A stretch of DNA of 64,000 nt from Croceivirga radicis (GTDB taxonomy: Bacteria; Bacteroidota; Bacteroidia; Flavobacteriales; Flavobacteriaceae). Where the stretch lies: NCBI RefSeq assembly GCF_002072105.2, contig NZ_MTBC01000010.1, forward strand, positions 94,225 through 158,224. Direction: 5' to 3'. The position numbers and the translations under genes were made by a program. The notes under the pieces were generated by a model. That model searched no databases. It worked only from the letters and a program-made list of their open reading frames with translations, and was not told the origin of the DNA. Shown here in pieces: positions 43,085-53,327 of the stretch. Position 1 is the first letter of the stretch; each line of letters starts with the position of its first letter.

Positions 43085-45967
43085 ATGCAACTAAAAAAGT
43101 TTCTTCTATTTTTCCTATTAACCACAGCTACCAAACTGTTGGCTTTAGATACTATTTCCTATGTTGCCCATAAACCATCTACCAAGCATTTTGCATTAGC
43201 TTCTAAGGGAAAAGTTGCCAATCTTTTGGTTAGCAGCCAAGATTTTAAAGGTGTACTTAAAGTAGCAGCACAACTACAAACAGATATTGAGAAAGTAACA
43301 GGTACAAAACCTGTGCTACAGCAAGACCAAACTAACGACAAGGAAATAGTTATTATTGGTACATTTGGTAAAAGTCCATTAATTGACCAGTTGGTACAAG
43401 CGGGGAAATTAAATGCTTCGGATTTGGAAGGAAAATGGGAAAAATTTATCATCACCACGGTTAAAAATCCATTTCCAAATGTTAAAAAGGCTTTAGTAAT
43501 TGTAGGTAGCGATAAACGTGGAACTATTTTTGGACTGTACGACCTTGCCACCCAAATTGGTGTTAGCCCTTGGTATTACTGGGCAGATGTGCCAGTGAAA
43601 AAGCATAGAGAACTTCACATTATAAAAGGATTGCACACCCAGGGAGAACCAGATGTGAAATACAGGGGTATTTTTATCAATGACGAAGCCCCGGCCTTAC
43701 GCAACTGGGCTTTAGATACCTTTGGAGGTTTTAATCATAAATTTTACGATAAAGTTTTTGAATTGATTCTTAGAAACAAAGGCAATTACCTATGGCCTGC
43801 TATGTGGGTTCCAAGTGCTTTTGCGGATGATGACGCCAAAAACGCAGCGCTTGCAGATGAATACGGCGTGGTAATTTCTACCAGTCACCATGAGCCTATG
43901 ATGCGAGCCCATGCAGAATGGTATAAATACGGTAAAGGGTCTTGGAATTATGAAACCAATAAGGATAATTTAAATAGTTTTTGGCGTGGGGGAATTGAAC
44001 GCATGGGAAACCATGAAAGCGTAGTTACCGTTGGCATGCGCGGTGATGGAGACGAAGCCATGAGCGCAGAAACCGCCGTTGACCTGATGAAGACAATAAT
44101 TAATGAACAACGAAAAATAATTGAAGAAGTTACCCAAAAACCTGCTAATGAAACACCTCAAGTCTGGGCCATTTATAAAGAGGTACAGGATTATTATGAT
44201 AAAGGCATGCGAGTACCTGATGATATCATGATTCTTTTCTGTGACGATAATTGGGGCAACGTACGGATACTTCCAAAAAAAGAAGACAGGGATTATAAGG
44301 GAGGGTTTGGCCTCTATTATCATTTTGATTATGTAGGCGCACCTGTTTCGTACAGGTGGCTAAACGTAACCCAGATAGAACGTACTTGGGAACAGATGAA
44401 ACTTAGCTATGACTGGGGCGTTCGCGATTTGTGGTTGGTTAACGTGGGCGATATTAAACCCATGGAACTTCCAATTAGTTTTTACATGGATATGGCATGG
44501 AACGCTGCTTCTTTTAAGGCAGAAGACCTACCTCCCTATTACACAAAGTGGGCGCAACAGCAATTTGGAGAAAAATATGCCGAAAAAATTGGTGGTTTAT
44601 TAGCCACTTATACCAAATACAATGCAAGGCGTACCCCAGAAATGCTTAAACCAGATACCTACAGCTTAGAAAACTATGGTGAGGCCGATCGTGTTGTAAC
44701 AAGTTATAATCAACTTTTAAAAGAAAGCAATACAATTTATAAAAGCTTACCAGAATCTTACAAAGCTGCATTTTATCAATTGGTGCATTCCCCTATTGCG
44801 CTTAGCGCTAACTTGAACGAAATGTACGTTGCGGCAGCCAAAAACAACTATTATGCAGAAAAAGGTATTACCGCTGCAAATTTTTATGCCGATAAGGTAA
44901 GAGCCTTGTTTAACCAGGATAAAGAACTAACCAGAGCCTATCATGAAGATTTGTTAAATGGCAAATGGAACCATATGATGTCTCAAACACATATTGGTTA
45001 TACCTCATGGAGTCATCCGCCGTTAGACAAAATGCCTGCAATATCCTACGTACATGCACCAGAAAAACCAGGCCTTGGATATTTATTAGAATACGGAGAC
45101 ACACCCAAATGGGGTTGGTTAGATGTTGAAGGCGACTGGGCTTTTAGTAATTCGCTACCATTATTTGATAATATAAACCTGCAAGAATATTATATAGAAA
45201 TAGTTAATAAAGGTCAAGGAGAATTAGCATACCAATTAAATGCTAAAGAAGATTGGATACAACTTTCCAAAACCAGAGGCAAAACTACCTATTCAGAAAA
45301 AGTTTGGGTAAGTATAGATTGGAGCAAAGCCCCAAAAACCAACACAATAGGAGAAGTTGAATTAACCAACGGAACGCATTCCTATTCCATAAAAATTCCA
45401 ATAAGGTACTTAGAAAACGGACACGGTTTTATAGAAAACAACGGCGTGGTTAGCATTAATGCCGCTAATTATACCCACAGTCAATCAAATAAAGGTGTCC
45501 AATGGAAGATTGTACCTAACCTTGGCAGAACCGATAGCGCTATTGTACCATTTCCAATGGATATAGATACGCAAGAACCCATTAGTAATGGAGCTATGGT
45601 GAGTTACGATTTTACTATATTTCAAGAAAATGAAATTACAGTAGAAGCCTACCTTTCTCCTAACCAAGACTTTAAAAAACAAGATGGCCTTAAGTTTGCC
45701 ATAGCTATTGACGATGCGCAACCACAACTCATAAATATAAACAAAGGGGAAGAAAAACCCGATTGGGAATATGCAAAATGGTGGATGGAATCTGTGGGAG
45801 ACCATATTAAGAAAAGTGTTTCTAAACATGGAAAACTAAAAAAAGGAAAACACACCTTAAAAATATGGGTGGTAGATCCTGGAGTGGTAATTCAAAAATT
45901 TGTGATAGATGCCGGTGGTTTAAGAACAAGTTATTTGGGGCCAGAACAAAGCAAATTGATCAAATAG
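43085..45967 (+). CDS. GH115 alpha-glucuronidase (secreted)
   Basis: 960 aa. A signal peptide (KKFLLFFLLTTATKLLALDT) without lipobox predicts a periplasmic enzyme, unlike the lipid-anchored GH115 of the first locus. Family markers: GSDKRGTIFGLYDLATQIG, the conserved KYRGIFINDEAPALRNW, LRNKGNYLWPAMW, VTVGMRGDGDEAM and YYHFDYVGAPVSYRWL. C-terminal beta-sandwich region (about 690-950). Removes (4-O-methyl)glucuronic acid from glucuronoxylan oligomers. First gene downstream of operator site 1; LacI follows after 103 bp. Confidence 0.95.
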   Translation: MQLKKFLLFFLLTTATKLLALDTISYVAHKPSTKHFALASKGKVANLLVSSQDFKGVLKVAAQLQTDIEKVTGTKPVLQQDQTNDKEIVIIGTFGKSPLIDQLVQAGKLNASDLEGKWEKFIITTVKNPFPNVKKALVIVGSDKRGTIFGLYDLATQIGVSPWYYWADVPVKKHRELHIIKGLHTQGEPDVKYRGIFINDEAPALRNWALDTFGGFNHKFYDKVFELILRNKGNYLWPAMWVPSAFADDDAKNAALADEYGVVISTSHHEPMMRAHAEWYKYGKGSWNYETNKDNLNSFWRGGIERMGNHESVVTVGMRGDGDEAMSAETAVDLMKTIINEQRKIIEEVTQKPANETPQVWAIYKEVQDYYDKGMRVPDDIMILFCDDNWGNVRILPKKEDRDYKGGFGLYYHFDYVGAPVSYRWLNVTQIERTWEQMKLSYDWGVRDLWLVNVGDIKPMELPISFYMDMAWNAASFKAEDLPPYYTKWAQQQFGEKYAEKIGGLLATYTKYNARRTPEMLKPDTYSLENYGEADRVVTSYNQLLKESNTIYKSLPESYKAAFYQLVHSPIALSANLNEMYVAAAKNNYYAEKGITAANFYADKVRALFNQDKELTRAYHEDLLNGKWNHMMSQTHIGYTSWSHPPLDKMPAISYVHAPEKPGLGYLLEYGDTPKWGWLDVEGDWAFSNSLPLFDNINLQEYYIEIVNKGQGELAYQLNAKEDWIQLSKTRGKTTYSEKVWVSIDWSKAPKTNTIGEVELTNGTHSYSIKIPIRYLENGHGFIENNGVVSINAANYTHSQSNKGVQWKIVPNLGRTDSAIVPFPMDIDTQEPISNGAMVSYDFTIFQENEITVEAYLSPNQDFKKQDGLKFAIAIDDAQPQLININKGEEKPDWEYAKWWMESVGDHIKKSVSKHGKLKKGKHTLKIWVVDPGVVIQKFVIDAGGLRTSYLGPEQSKLIK

Positions 45968-46070
45968 CATGTCGCAGACCCCTAATAAATTTAAATGCTA
46001 GGTTTTGTTTATCTTGAATTTTTTTTAATAGATGGTTTCTGATTTTTTATAGAAATCGTAGTTACAAGCA

Positions 46071-47102
46071 ATGGAAGTAAAAAAAGAAGTTACTATTTAT
46101 GATTTAGCTAAAACGCTAAATTATTCGCCCTCTACCATTTCTAGAGCGCTTAACAATCATAAAAGCATTAGCAAAAAAACCATTAAACTGGTTAAAGAAA
46201 CTGCTGAAAAAGTTGGTTATAGACCTAACAATCTTGCAGCTGGCCTACGTAATAATAAAAGCAAGACCATAGGCATTCTGGTACCGCATTTAAATAGACC
46301 ATTTGTATCTACTTTAATTAGTGGAATAGAAGAATCCGCTAGAAAAGCGGGGTATAATGTTTTGATTTCTCAATCGTATGATGAGGCCGAAATTGAAATT
46401 GCCAATGCACGCACTTTATACGATAGTAGGGTAAGTGGCCTAATTGTATCATTGGCCATGCAAACAGAGCTGTACGACCATTTTAAACAATTTACAGACC
46501 AAGGAATTCCTATTGTTTTTGTAGACCGGGTACCTAAAACCTATAATTCTTATAAAGTAATTATAGATAATTATACCGCAGGTTATAAAGCCACTAAACA
46601 TTTAATACAAGGTGGGTGCAAACGTATTGCCCATTTTGCTGGATCGCAACACAGGAACGTTTATGAAGATCGTAAAAAAGGTTATGTTGATGCACTTAAA
46701 GAACATAACCTACCTATTGACGAAAGCCTAATAATACCTTTTAAAACGTTAAGCTTTGAAGAGGGAGAGAAAGCAACCAAAAAGTTATTGAAGATGGAAC
46801 AACCACCAGATGCTATCTTTTCTGCCAACGATACTGCTGCTGTGAGTGCTATTTTATGCGCTAAAAAAATGGGATTTTCCGTGCCGGAAGATTTAGCTAT
46901 AATTGGTTTTAATGACGACCCCATTTCAAAAATAGTAGAACCAGCTTTGTCTACCATCTCGCATCCTGCATTAAAAATGGGTAAAATATCCGCAAAGCGT
47001 ATTTTGGAACATGAACAAAAGGAACAAGACGATTTACTAACGGAAGTCTCGGTTTTGAATACTGAAGTTATTGCCAGAGCTTCTACAAGACCAATTAACT
47101 AA
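46071..47102 (+). CDS. LacI-family transcriptional regulator of the xylan locus
   Basis: 343 aa. HTH at residues 7-27 (YDLAKTLNYSPSTISRALNN), hinge (RPNNLAAGLRNNKSKTIGIL) and periplasmic-binding-like effector domain (VSGLIVSLAMQTELYDHF; FSANDTAAVSAILCAKKMGF). In the middle of the locus, it probably binds the three CG-centred palindromes at 42939, 47159 and 62582. Its ligand is likely a xylan- or glucuronate-derived sugar, but which one is not visible. Its own promoter has no clear palindrome. Confidence 0.94.
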   Translation: MEVKKEVTIYDLAKTLNYSPSTISRALNNHKSISKKTIKLVKETAEKVGYRPNNLAAGLRNNKSKTIGILVPHLNRPFVSTLISGIEESARKAGYNVLISQSYDEAEIEIANARTLYDSRVSGLIVSLAMQTELYDHFKQFTDQGIPIVFVDRVPKTYNSYKVIIDNYTAGYKATKHLIQGGCKRIAHFAGSQHRNVYEDRKKGYVDALKEHNLPIDESLIIPFKTLSFEEGEKATKKLLKMEQPPDAIFSANDTAAVSAILCAKKMGFSVPEDLAIIGFNDDPISKIVEPALSTISHPALKMGKISAKRILEHEQKEQDDLLTEVSVLNTEVIARASTRPIN

Positions 47103-47158
47103 AATTTTTTAAACTTTTAATCAATTACAAATCAGCTTAGAATAAAAATATTTGAAAA

Positions 47159-47174
47159 ATGCAATCGGTTGCAA
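47159..47174. promoter_or_regulatory. LacI-type operator, site 2 (before GH67 operon)
   Basis: ATGCAATCGGTTGCAA; the 14-mer TGCAATCGGTTGCA (47160-47173) differs from site 3 by one base in the centre. It ends inside the promoter: its TTG (47169-47171) is the candidate -33 box, so bound regulator would block polymerase. Confidence 0.8.
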
Positions 47175-47201
47175 AACTAGATTCAACAACGATTATCTTT
47201 A
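47169..47201 (+). promoter_or_regulatory. Promoter of the GH67-uxuA-esterase-SGNH operon
   Basis: TTG (47169-47171), 22 bp spacer, TATCTTTA (47194-47201), matching the Bacteroidetes TTG-N17-23-TANNTTTG pattern apart from the last base. It lies 62 bp upstream of the GH67 start, with the operator overlapping the TTG. Confidence 0.6.
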
Positions 47202-47262
47202 AACACACACTTTCTATATAACTTTTTACGGGCCGAATACTAAACCTTTAAATTAATCCAAA

Positions 47263-49431
47263 TTGAAACCTAAATTATATCTTACTTTAATACTTTCCAT
47301 CTTAATCTTCTCCTGGAATTTTTCACAAGACAACGGATACGATCTTTGGCTTAAATATGATAAAATTGAAAACCAAACAATTGCAAAAGAGTACCGTGAT
47401 CACTTAAAAAGTATTGTGGTTCAAGATGCGGATGAAACCACGGCAATAATAAAAAAAGAACTTTCTCTAGCCCTAAAAGGTTTATTGGGCGTAGCTTTTG
47501 AACCATCTACCTTTGATTCTAACATTAACGCTCTTGTAATAAGCAAACCAGAAAACTTACCTGAGGACTTAAAAAAGAGCATAAACACGACTAAACTGGA
47601 AAAGGATGGTTTTATGATTAAGGCGGTAACCCTATCAGATAAAATGCATACCCTTATCATTGCAAAAACAAATAGTGGATTACTATACGGTACCTTTCAT
47701 TTTATCAGACAATTACAGCAGCAAAAAAACATCAAAAACCTTGAAATAGTAGACAACCCCCAAGTAGATTTAAGAGTACTGAACCACTGGGACAACCTTG
47801 ATCGTTCCGTAGAGCGTGGTTACGCGGGTTTTTCAATCTGGAATTGGCACACCTTACCGGATTTTATAGATCAACGCTATATAGATTATGCGCGTGCCAA
47901 CGCCTCTATTGGCATAAACGGTACGGTATTAACCAATGTAAATTCTAATGCCCTAATTTTAACACCTCTATACCTAGATAAAGTAAAGGCCTTGGCAGAA
48001 GTGTTTAGGCCATATGGAATTAAAGTTTATCTCACGGCTAGGTTTTCTGCTCCAATAGAAATAGGAGGCTTAGATACAGCAGACCCGTTAGATCCTAAGG
48101 TCATAAACTGGTGGAAAACAAAAACGGCTGAAATTTATAAGCTAATACCTGATTTTGGTGGTTTTTTGGTCAAGGCAAATTCCGAAGGCCAACCTGGGCC
48201 ACAGAATTACGGCCGCACCCATTTAGACGGCGCCAACATGATGGCGTCCATTCTAAAACCACATAATGGCGTGGTCATGTGGCGCGCCTTTGTATATTCA
48301 GAACACGATCCTACAGACAGGGCTAAACAGGCGTATAGTGAATTTATTCCTGATGATGGCAATTATTTGGACAATGTGTTGATTCAAGTAAAAAATGGAG
48401 CTATAGATTTTCAACCAAGAGAACCCTTTCATCCTATGTTTGGCGCAATGCCTAAAACACCATTGATGATGGAGTTTCAAATAACCAAGGAATATCTTGG
48501 GTTTGCAACCCACTTGGTTTTTTTACCCAAGTTATTTGAAGAAGTATTGCAATCCGATACATACCAAAAGGGAGAGGGCTCTACGGTTGCCAAGGTTATT
48601 GATGGTTCTTTGCACAACAAAAAAATTACCGGAATGGCGGGTGTTGCCAATATTGGCACCGATTTTAATTGGACGGGGCACTTATTTGGACAAGCAGATT
48701 TGTACGGGTTTGGTCGTCTTGCCTGGAATCCAAATCTAGAATCGGCCACCATAGCAGAAGAATGGCTACAATTAACGTTTACCACCAACAAAGAGTTTGT
48801 AGAACCTATAAAAAAATTACTTCTAAACTCCCGAGAAACAGTTGTAAACTACATGAATCCCTTAGGGTTACATCACATTTTTGATACGGGTCATCACTAC
48901 GGGCCCGGGCCATGGGTTTCCAATCTTTCTAGACCAGAGTGGAACCCTGTATATTACCATAAAGCAGATGATCAGGGTATTGGTTTTGACCGTTCTTTTA
49001 CAGGCAGCAATGCGGTAGATCAATATGCGCCGGAATTGGCTAAAAAATTTGGTAATATAGAAACCTGTCCAGAAGCTTATTTACTATGGTTTCACCATGT
49101 TCCATGGGAATACAAATTAAAAAATGGCAGAACGCTTTGGGACAATCTTGGTATTAAATACCAGCAAGGGGTAGATGAAGTCAAAGGTATGATTAAGACT
49201 TGGGAAGCAATGAAACCCTATGTTAATAGCAAACAGCATAAAGAAGTTACCATGCGCCTTAACATACAATTAAAAGAAGCCATCTGGTGGAAAGATGCTT
49301 GTATGAGTTATTTTAAAACTTTCTCTAAGATGGACTATCCTATGGAAATGGAAAAACCAACTCATGACCTTTCTTATTACCAATCATTAAAGTTTCCTTT
49401 TGCTCCCGGTATAAAACCTAATTGGCACTAA
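47263..49431 (+). CDS. aguA: GH67 alpha-glucuronidase
   Basis: 722 aa with a TTG start (MKPKLYLTLILSIL) and a signal peptide ending FSQ; periplasmic. GH67 signatures: GYDLWLKYDKI, NHWDNLDRSVERGYAGFSIW, VKANSEGQPGPQNYGRTH (general acid Glu), AIDFQPREPFHPMFGAMP and MMEFQITKEYLG (base Asp/Glu), ARLWGKDF-type residues replaced by FGQADLYGFGRLAWNP. Cleaves 4-O-methylglucuronic acid from the non-reducing-end xylose of aldouronic acids, complementing GH115. First gene of a tight four-gene operon (12 bp to uxuA). Confidence 0.96.
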   Translation: MKPKLYLTLILSILIFSWNFSQDNGYDLWLKYDKIENQTIAKEYRDHLKSIVVQDADETTAIIKKELSLALKGLLGVAFEPSTFDSNINALVISKPENLPEDLKKSINTTKLEKDGFMIKAVTLSDKMHTLIIAKTNSGLLYGTFHFIRQLQQQKNIKNLEIVDNPQVDLRVLNHWDNLDRSVERGYAGFSIWNWHTLPDFIDQRYIDYARANASIGINGTVLTNVNSNALILTPLYLDKVKALAEVFRPYGIKVYLTARFSAPIEIGGLDTADPLDPKVINWWKTKTAEIYKLIPDFGGFLVKANSEGQPGPQNYGRTHLDGANMMASILKPHNGVVMWRAFVYSEHDPTDRAKQAYSEFIPDDGNYLDNVLIQVKNGAIDFQPREPFHPMFGAMPKTPLMMEFQITKEYLGFATHLVFLPKLFEEVLQSDTYQKGEGSTVAKVIDGSLHNKKITGMAGVANIGTDFNWTGHLFGQADLYGFGRLAWNPNLESATIAEEWLQLTFTTNKEFVEPIKKLLLNSRETVVNYMNPLGLHHIFDTGHHYGPGPWVSNLSRPEWNPVYYHKADDQGIGFDRSFTGSNAVDQYAPELAKKFGNIETCPEAYLLWFHHVPWEYKLKNGRTLWDNLGIKYQQGVDEVKGMIKTWEAMKPYVNSKQHKEVTMRLNIQLKEAIWWKDACMSYFKTFSKMDYPMEMEKPTHDLSYYQSLKFPFAPGIKPNWH

Positions 49432-49443
49432 ATAATTAAATAA

Positions 49444-50619
49444 ATGAACAGAATGCAACAGACCATGCGCTGGTACGGGCCGCATGATAAAATAAAATTG
49501 GCAGACATACATCAAGCCGGAGTTAAAGGTATAGTAACGGCCCTGCACCAAATTCCCGTTGGGGCTATTTGGGAAATAAGCGAAATAAAAAAGCGTCAAG
49601 AAATGATTCGCGCAGAAGGCATGGAATGGTCCGTTGTAGAAAGCCTGCCAGTACATGAAGACATAAAACGAAAAAAGGGCAACTACAAGGCATACATAGA
49701 AAATTACAAGCAAAGCTTGATTAACCTTTCAGAATGTGGACTTAAAGTAGTTACCTATAATTTTATGCCCATTTTAGATTGGGTACGTACAGAACATGCG
49801 TTTAAAAATCCAGATGGTTCTAAAGCCCTGATGTATGACGAAACCGCTTTCATCTTTTTTGATGTATGCTTACTTAAAAGACCTGGGGCGGAACAAAGTT
49901 ATGCACCCCAAAAAATAGCCGAAGCAAAAACCTTTGGCGCAACGCTTTCAAAAGCCGAAAAAGAAAAGCTATTTCAAAATGTACTGCTTGGCCTACCGGG
50001 AAGCCAAGAAAATTTTACGGCAGAACAAATTCTGCACTTATTAGAAGAATACAAAGGTATAGATGATAATGCACTACGTGAGCACCTCATCTATTTCTTA
50101 TCCGAAATAGCTCCCCTTGCTGAAAATTTAGATGTACAATTGGCCATACACCCAGATGACCCACCTTTTTCTGTAATGGGTTTACCTAGAATTGTTTGTA
50201 CGGAAGCGGATATTGAAAAAATACTAACTGCAGTACCCATACAAGCAAATGGACTTTGCTATTGTACTGGCTCATTAGGCGGGCAACCTGAAAATGATTT
50301 GGTACGCATAATCAAAAATCATGGTGAACGCATACATTTTTTACACTTGAGAAATGTAAAACATGAGGCATACAGGCGATTTAGAGAATCTGAACATCTA
50401 AATGGTGACAATCCCATGGAGGCAATTATGGAAGAATTATTGCTTTTAATGCAAAAACGAGATATACGTTTACCAATGCGCCCAGACCATGGTTTCTTGC
50501 ACAATTTTGAAGGAACGGAATTATATCCCGGTTATTCTTTGATTGGGCGCTTAAAAGGCCTTGCCGAATTAAGGGGGCTAGAAATGGGAATTGCCTACAA
50601 ATTAAACAGTACTAAATAA
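49444..50619 (+). CDS. uxuA: Mannonate dehydratase
   Basis: 391 aa, complete UxuA. Start MNRMQQTMRWYGPHDKIKLADIHQAG and the Fe/Mn site near the C-terminus (LCYCTGSLGGQPENDL, FLHLRNVKHEAYR, RPDHGFLHNFEG) are typical. It converts D-mannonate to 2-keto-3-deoxygluconate in the cytoplasm, so the locus uses glucuronate released by the GH67/GH115 enzymes. UxaC and UxuB are not in the window. 12 bp after GH67, 15 bp before the esterase. Confidence 0.96.
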   Translation: MNRMQQTMRWYGPHDKIKLADIHQAGVKGIVTALHQIPVGAIWEISEIKKRQEMIRAEGMEWSVVESLPVHEDIKRKKGNYKAYIENYKQSLINLSECGLKVVTYNFMPILDWVRTEHAFKNPDGSKALMYDETAFIFFDVCLLKRPGAEQSYAPQKIAEAKTFGATLSKAEKEKLFQNVLLGLPGSQENFTAEQILHLLEEYKGIDDNALREHLIYFLSEIAPLAENLDVQLAIHPDDPPFSVMGLPRIVCTEADIEKILTAVPIQANGLCYCTGSLGGQPENDLVRIIKNHGERIHFLHLRNVKHEAYRRFRESEHLNGDNPMEAIMEELLLLMQKRDIRLPMRPDHGFLHNFEGTELYPGYSLIGRLKGLAELRGLEMGIAYKLNSTK

Positions 50620-50634
50620 ACTTAAAAAAGTACC

Positions 50635-53313
50635 ATGAAGCTTATAAAGTTATTGTTCTGGGGTTTATTTATGGTAACCACCAATTTAGTGGCACAAATA
50701 AAACTTCCACAATTGATCAGTGATGGCATGGTTTTGCAACGCAATACTGAAACCACCTTATGGGGATGGGCATCACCAAACGAACAAATAACCTGTAAGT
50801 TCAAAGGTAAGGCCTATAAAGTTACAGCTAATAAACTTGGGGACTGGAGTATTACTTTGCCAGCCCAAACCGCAGGAGGTCCGTACAAGATAACCTTCAC
50901 CGGAAAAAATAAAATAGAACTCAAAAATATTCTATTTGGCGATGTTTGGGTTTGTTCTGGACAATCTAATATGGTAACGCCTATGGAGCGGGTAAAAGAG
51001 CGTTACCCCATAGAGGTTTCCAATGCTTCTTATGATGAAATTAGAAATTTCTTTATCCCCACGACAACCAATCTAATTTCACCAGAGAAAGATTTGCCAA
51101 AAAGCCAATGGAAACCTGCAGTTGAAGGAGATATTATGTCCATGGGAGCTGTTTCGTATTTTTTTGCAAAGAAAATTTATGAAAAATACAAGGTGCCAAT
51201 CGGCATTATCAATGCAAGTGTAGGAGGCACGCCCATACAATCATGGATTAGCGAGGATGGATTCAAAACATTTCCAGAAGACCTAAATACTATTTCGCAA
51301 AATAAAGACACCAGTTATACCAACCAATTTACGGTGCCACCAAGCACCAAAACTGAACAAAAATTAAAAGATATGGGCCTGCTGGAAAACCCAAAATGGT
51401 ATAATCCAGCGGCATCTACAACAGATTGGTATAATTTCTATATACCAGGCTATTGGGAAGACCAAGGAATAAGAAATCTTGATGGTGTTGTCTGGTTTAG
51501 AAAAGAAATTACCGTACCAGAGGCTTTGTTAGAAACTGACGTTAAATTTTTCATGGGCCGTATTGTAGATGCAGACGAGGTTTATGTAAATGGCACCAAA
51601 ATAGGAAACATAACCTATCAATACCCACCAAGAAGGTATACCGTTCCAAAAGGCGTATTAAAAAAAGGAAGTAATACCATTGTAATAAGGGTTACCAATT
51701 ATAATGGCAAAGGAGGTTTTGTTCCCGATAAAAATTATGAACTTACCGCTAATGGGGTTAGCATAGATTTAAAAGGGGAATGGAGGTATAAAGTAGGTGA
51801 AGTTTTTGCGCCAAACCCTAAGGGCTACAAACCGGCTACCTACAATTCTTTTTGGGCTCAGAACCAACCCACAAGTTTATACAATGCTATGCTTGCGCCA
51901 ATTACAGCATTGAATGTTAAGGGTTTTTTATGGTATCAGGGAGAATCCAACTCGGGCAACCCAACAGGATACGGAACTTATCTTAAGGCGTTGATCAAAG
52001 ACATGCGCAATCAATTTAATGCTCCAGAGGCACCTTTTCTATTTGTACAATTGGCCAATTACCAAGACGTAGATTATTTACCCACAGAAAGTAACTGGGC
52101 CGCTTTACGTTTTGAACAATTTACAGCACTAACAGAACCCAAAACGGCGATGGCCGTTGCCATTGATTTGGGAGAGTGGAACGATATTCACCCCCTGAAC
52201 AAGAAAGATGTAGGTGAGCGTTTAGCCCTGGGCGCCTTAAAATTAGGCTATGGGGAAGACATAGTATACTCTGGACCTTTATTTAGTGCTACAAAAGTAG
52301 TAGGGAACAGCATCGTTATTTCGTTTGATCAAATAGGTAGCGGTTTGGTTGCCATAGATGATAAACCCTTACATCGATTTGAGATTGCTGGAGAAGACCA
52401 AGAGTTTATATGGGCAGATGCAAAAATTGTCAACAACACCGTTGTGGTTAGCCATGAACAAATTGAACATCCAAGATATGTACGGTATGCATGGGCAGAT
52501 AATCCGCAAGGAGCCAATTTGTACAACAAAGAAGGCTTGCCAGCATCTCCTTTTCAAAATTATAATCCTATAGAATTGAACAAAATACCATGGCAAGGTA
52601 AAAAAGCGGCGGTTGTGCTTACCTATGACGATGCATTGAACGTTCATTTAGACCACGCGGTTCCCGTACTGGATTCACTTGGCCTAAAAGGAACCTTTTA
52701 TGTTTCTACCTTTTCAGATGCATTTAGAAATAGACTAAAAGAATGGAAGCAAATTGTCCAGAATGGTCATGAACTGGGTAATCATACCATCTATCACCCT
52801 TGTATAGGAAAAGAAGATAGGCCCTGGGTTAATAAAAATTATGATATGGCTACCTATACCGTAGAGCGTATGGTAGATGAAATAAAAATCAATAACACCC
52901 TACTAGAAGCATTAGATAATAAGAAGAAGCGGACGTTTGCCTATACCTGCGGAGATTTTACCGTAAACGGTGAAAATACCTTCATTGAATATCTAAAGGA
53001 TGATGTAATTGGTGCACGAGCTGTACGCCCTCAAATGCATACCATAAATGAAATAGACCTTTACAATTTGGATAGTTACCCAATAGTTGGTGAAACGGGT
53101 GAGGAATTGATTACCTTGGTTAAACAAGCCATAGAAAAGAAAGCTTTGTTAATATTTCTTTTCCATGGTGTTGGCGGTGAACATGCTATGGACGTTTCTT
53201 TACCCGCCCACCGTAAACTATTAGAATACCTAAAAGCTAACGAAACCGAGGTTTGGACTGCTCCTATGATAGATGTTATACACAATATTAAAGAGGCCAC
53301 TACTACAAATTAA
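50635..53313 (+). CDS. Two-domain esterase: SASA acetylesterase plus polysaccharide deacetylase
   Basis: 892 aa. After a signal peptide, residues about 20-650 form a sialate-O-acetylesterase-like (SGNH) enzyme with the nucleophile motif VCSGQSNMVTPM and LWYQGESNSGNP, and an inserted jelly-roll domain (GYWEDQGIRNLDGVVWFRKE). Residues about 660-892 are a NodB/CE4 deacetylase: LTYDDALNVHLDH (metal Asp), GHELGNHTIYHP (metal His pair), and a late FLFHGVGGEH. Likely removes acetyl groups from acetylated glucuronoxylan at two stages. Third gene of the operon. Confidence 0.9.
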   Translation: MKLIKLLFWGLFMVTTNLVAQIKLPQLISDGMVLQRNTETTLWGWASPNEQITCKFKGKAYKVTANKLGDWSITLPAQTAGGPYKITFTGKNKIELKNILFGDVWVCSGQSNMVTPMERVKERYPIEVSNASYDEIRNFFIPTTTNLISPEKDLPKSQWKPAVEGDIMSMGAVSYFFAKKIYEKYKVPIGIINASVGGTPIQSWISEDGFKTFPEDLNTISQNKDTSYTNQFTVPPSTKTEQKLKDMGLLENPKWYNPAASTTDWYNFYIPGYWEDQGIRNLDGVVWFRKEITVPEALLETDVKFFMGRIVDADEVYVNGTKIGNITYQYPPRRYTVPKGVLKKGSNTIVIRVTNYNGKGGFVPDKNYELTANGVSIDLKGEWRYKVGEVFAPNPKGYKPATYNSFWAQNQPTSLYNAMLAPITALNVKGFLWYQGESNSGNPTGYGTYLKALIKDMRNQFNAPEAPFLFVQLANYQDVDYLPTESNWAALRFEQFTALTEPKTAMAVAIDLGEWNDIHPLNKKDVGERLALGALKLGYGEDIVYSGPLFSATKVVGNSIVISFDQIGSGLVAIDDKPLHRFEIAGEDQEFIWADAKIVNNTVVVSHEQIEHPRYVRYAWADNPQGANLYNKEGLPASPFQNYNPIELNKIPWQGKKAAVVLTYDDALNVHLDHAVPVLDSLGLKGTFYVSTFSDAFRNRLKEWKQIVQNGHELGNHTIYHPCIGKEDRPWVNKNYDMATYTVERMVDEIKINNTLLEALDNKKKRTFAYTCGDFTVNGENTFIEYLKDDVIGARAVRPQMHTINEIDLYNLDSYPIVGETGEELITLVKQAIEKKALLIFLFHGVGGEHAMDVSLPAHRKLLEYLKANETEVWTAPMIDVIHNIKEATTTN

Positions 53314-53327
53314 TAGCGATATCCAAG

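Noticed and set aside
45485..45855. Minus-strand frames inside the second GH115
   Set aside because: Mirror frames of a strongly supported coding region without independent start, RBS or domain.
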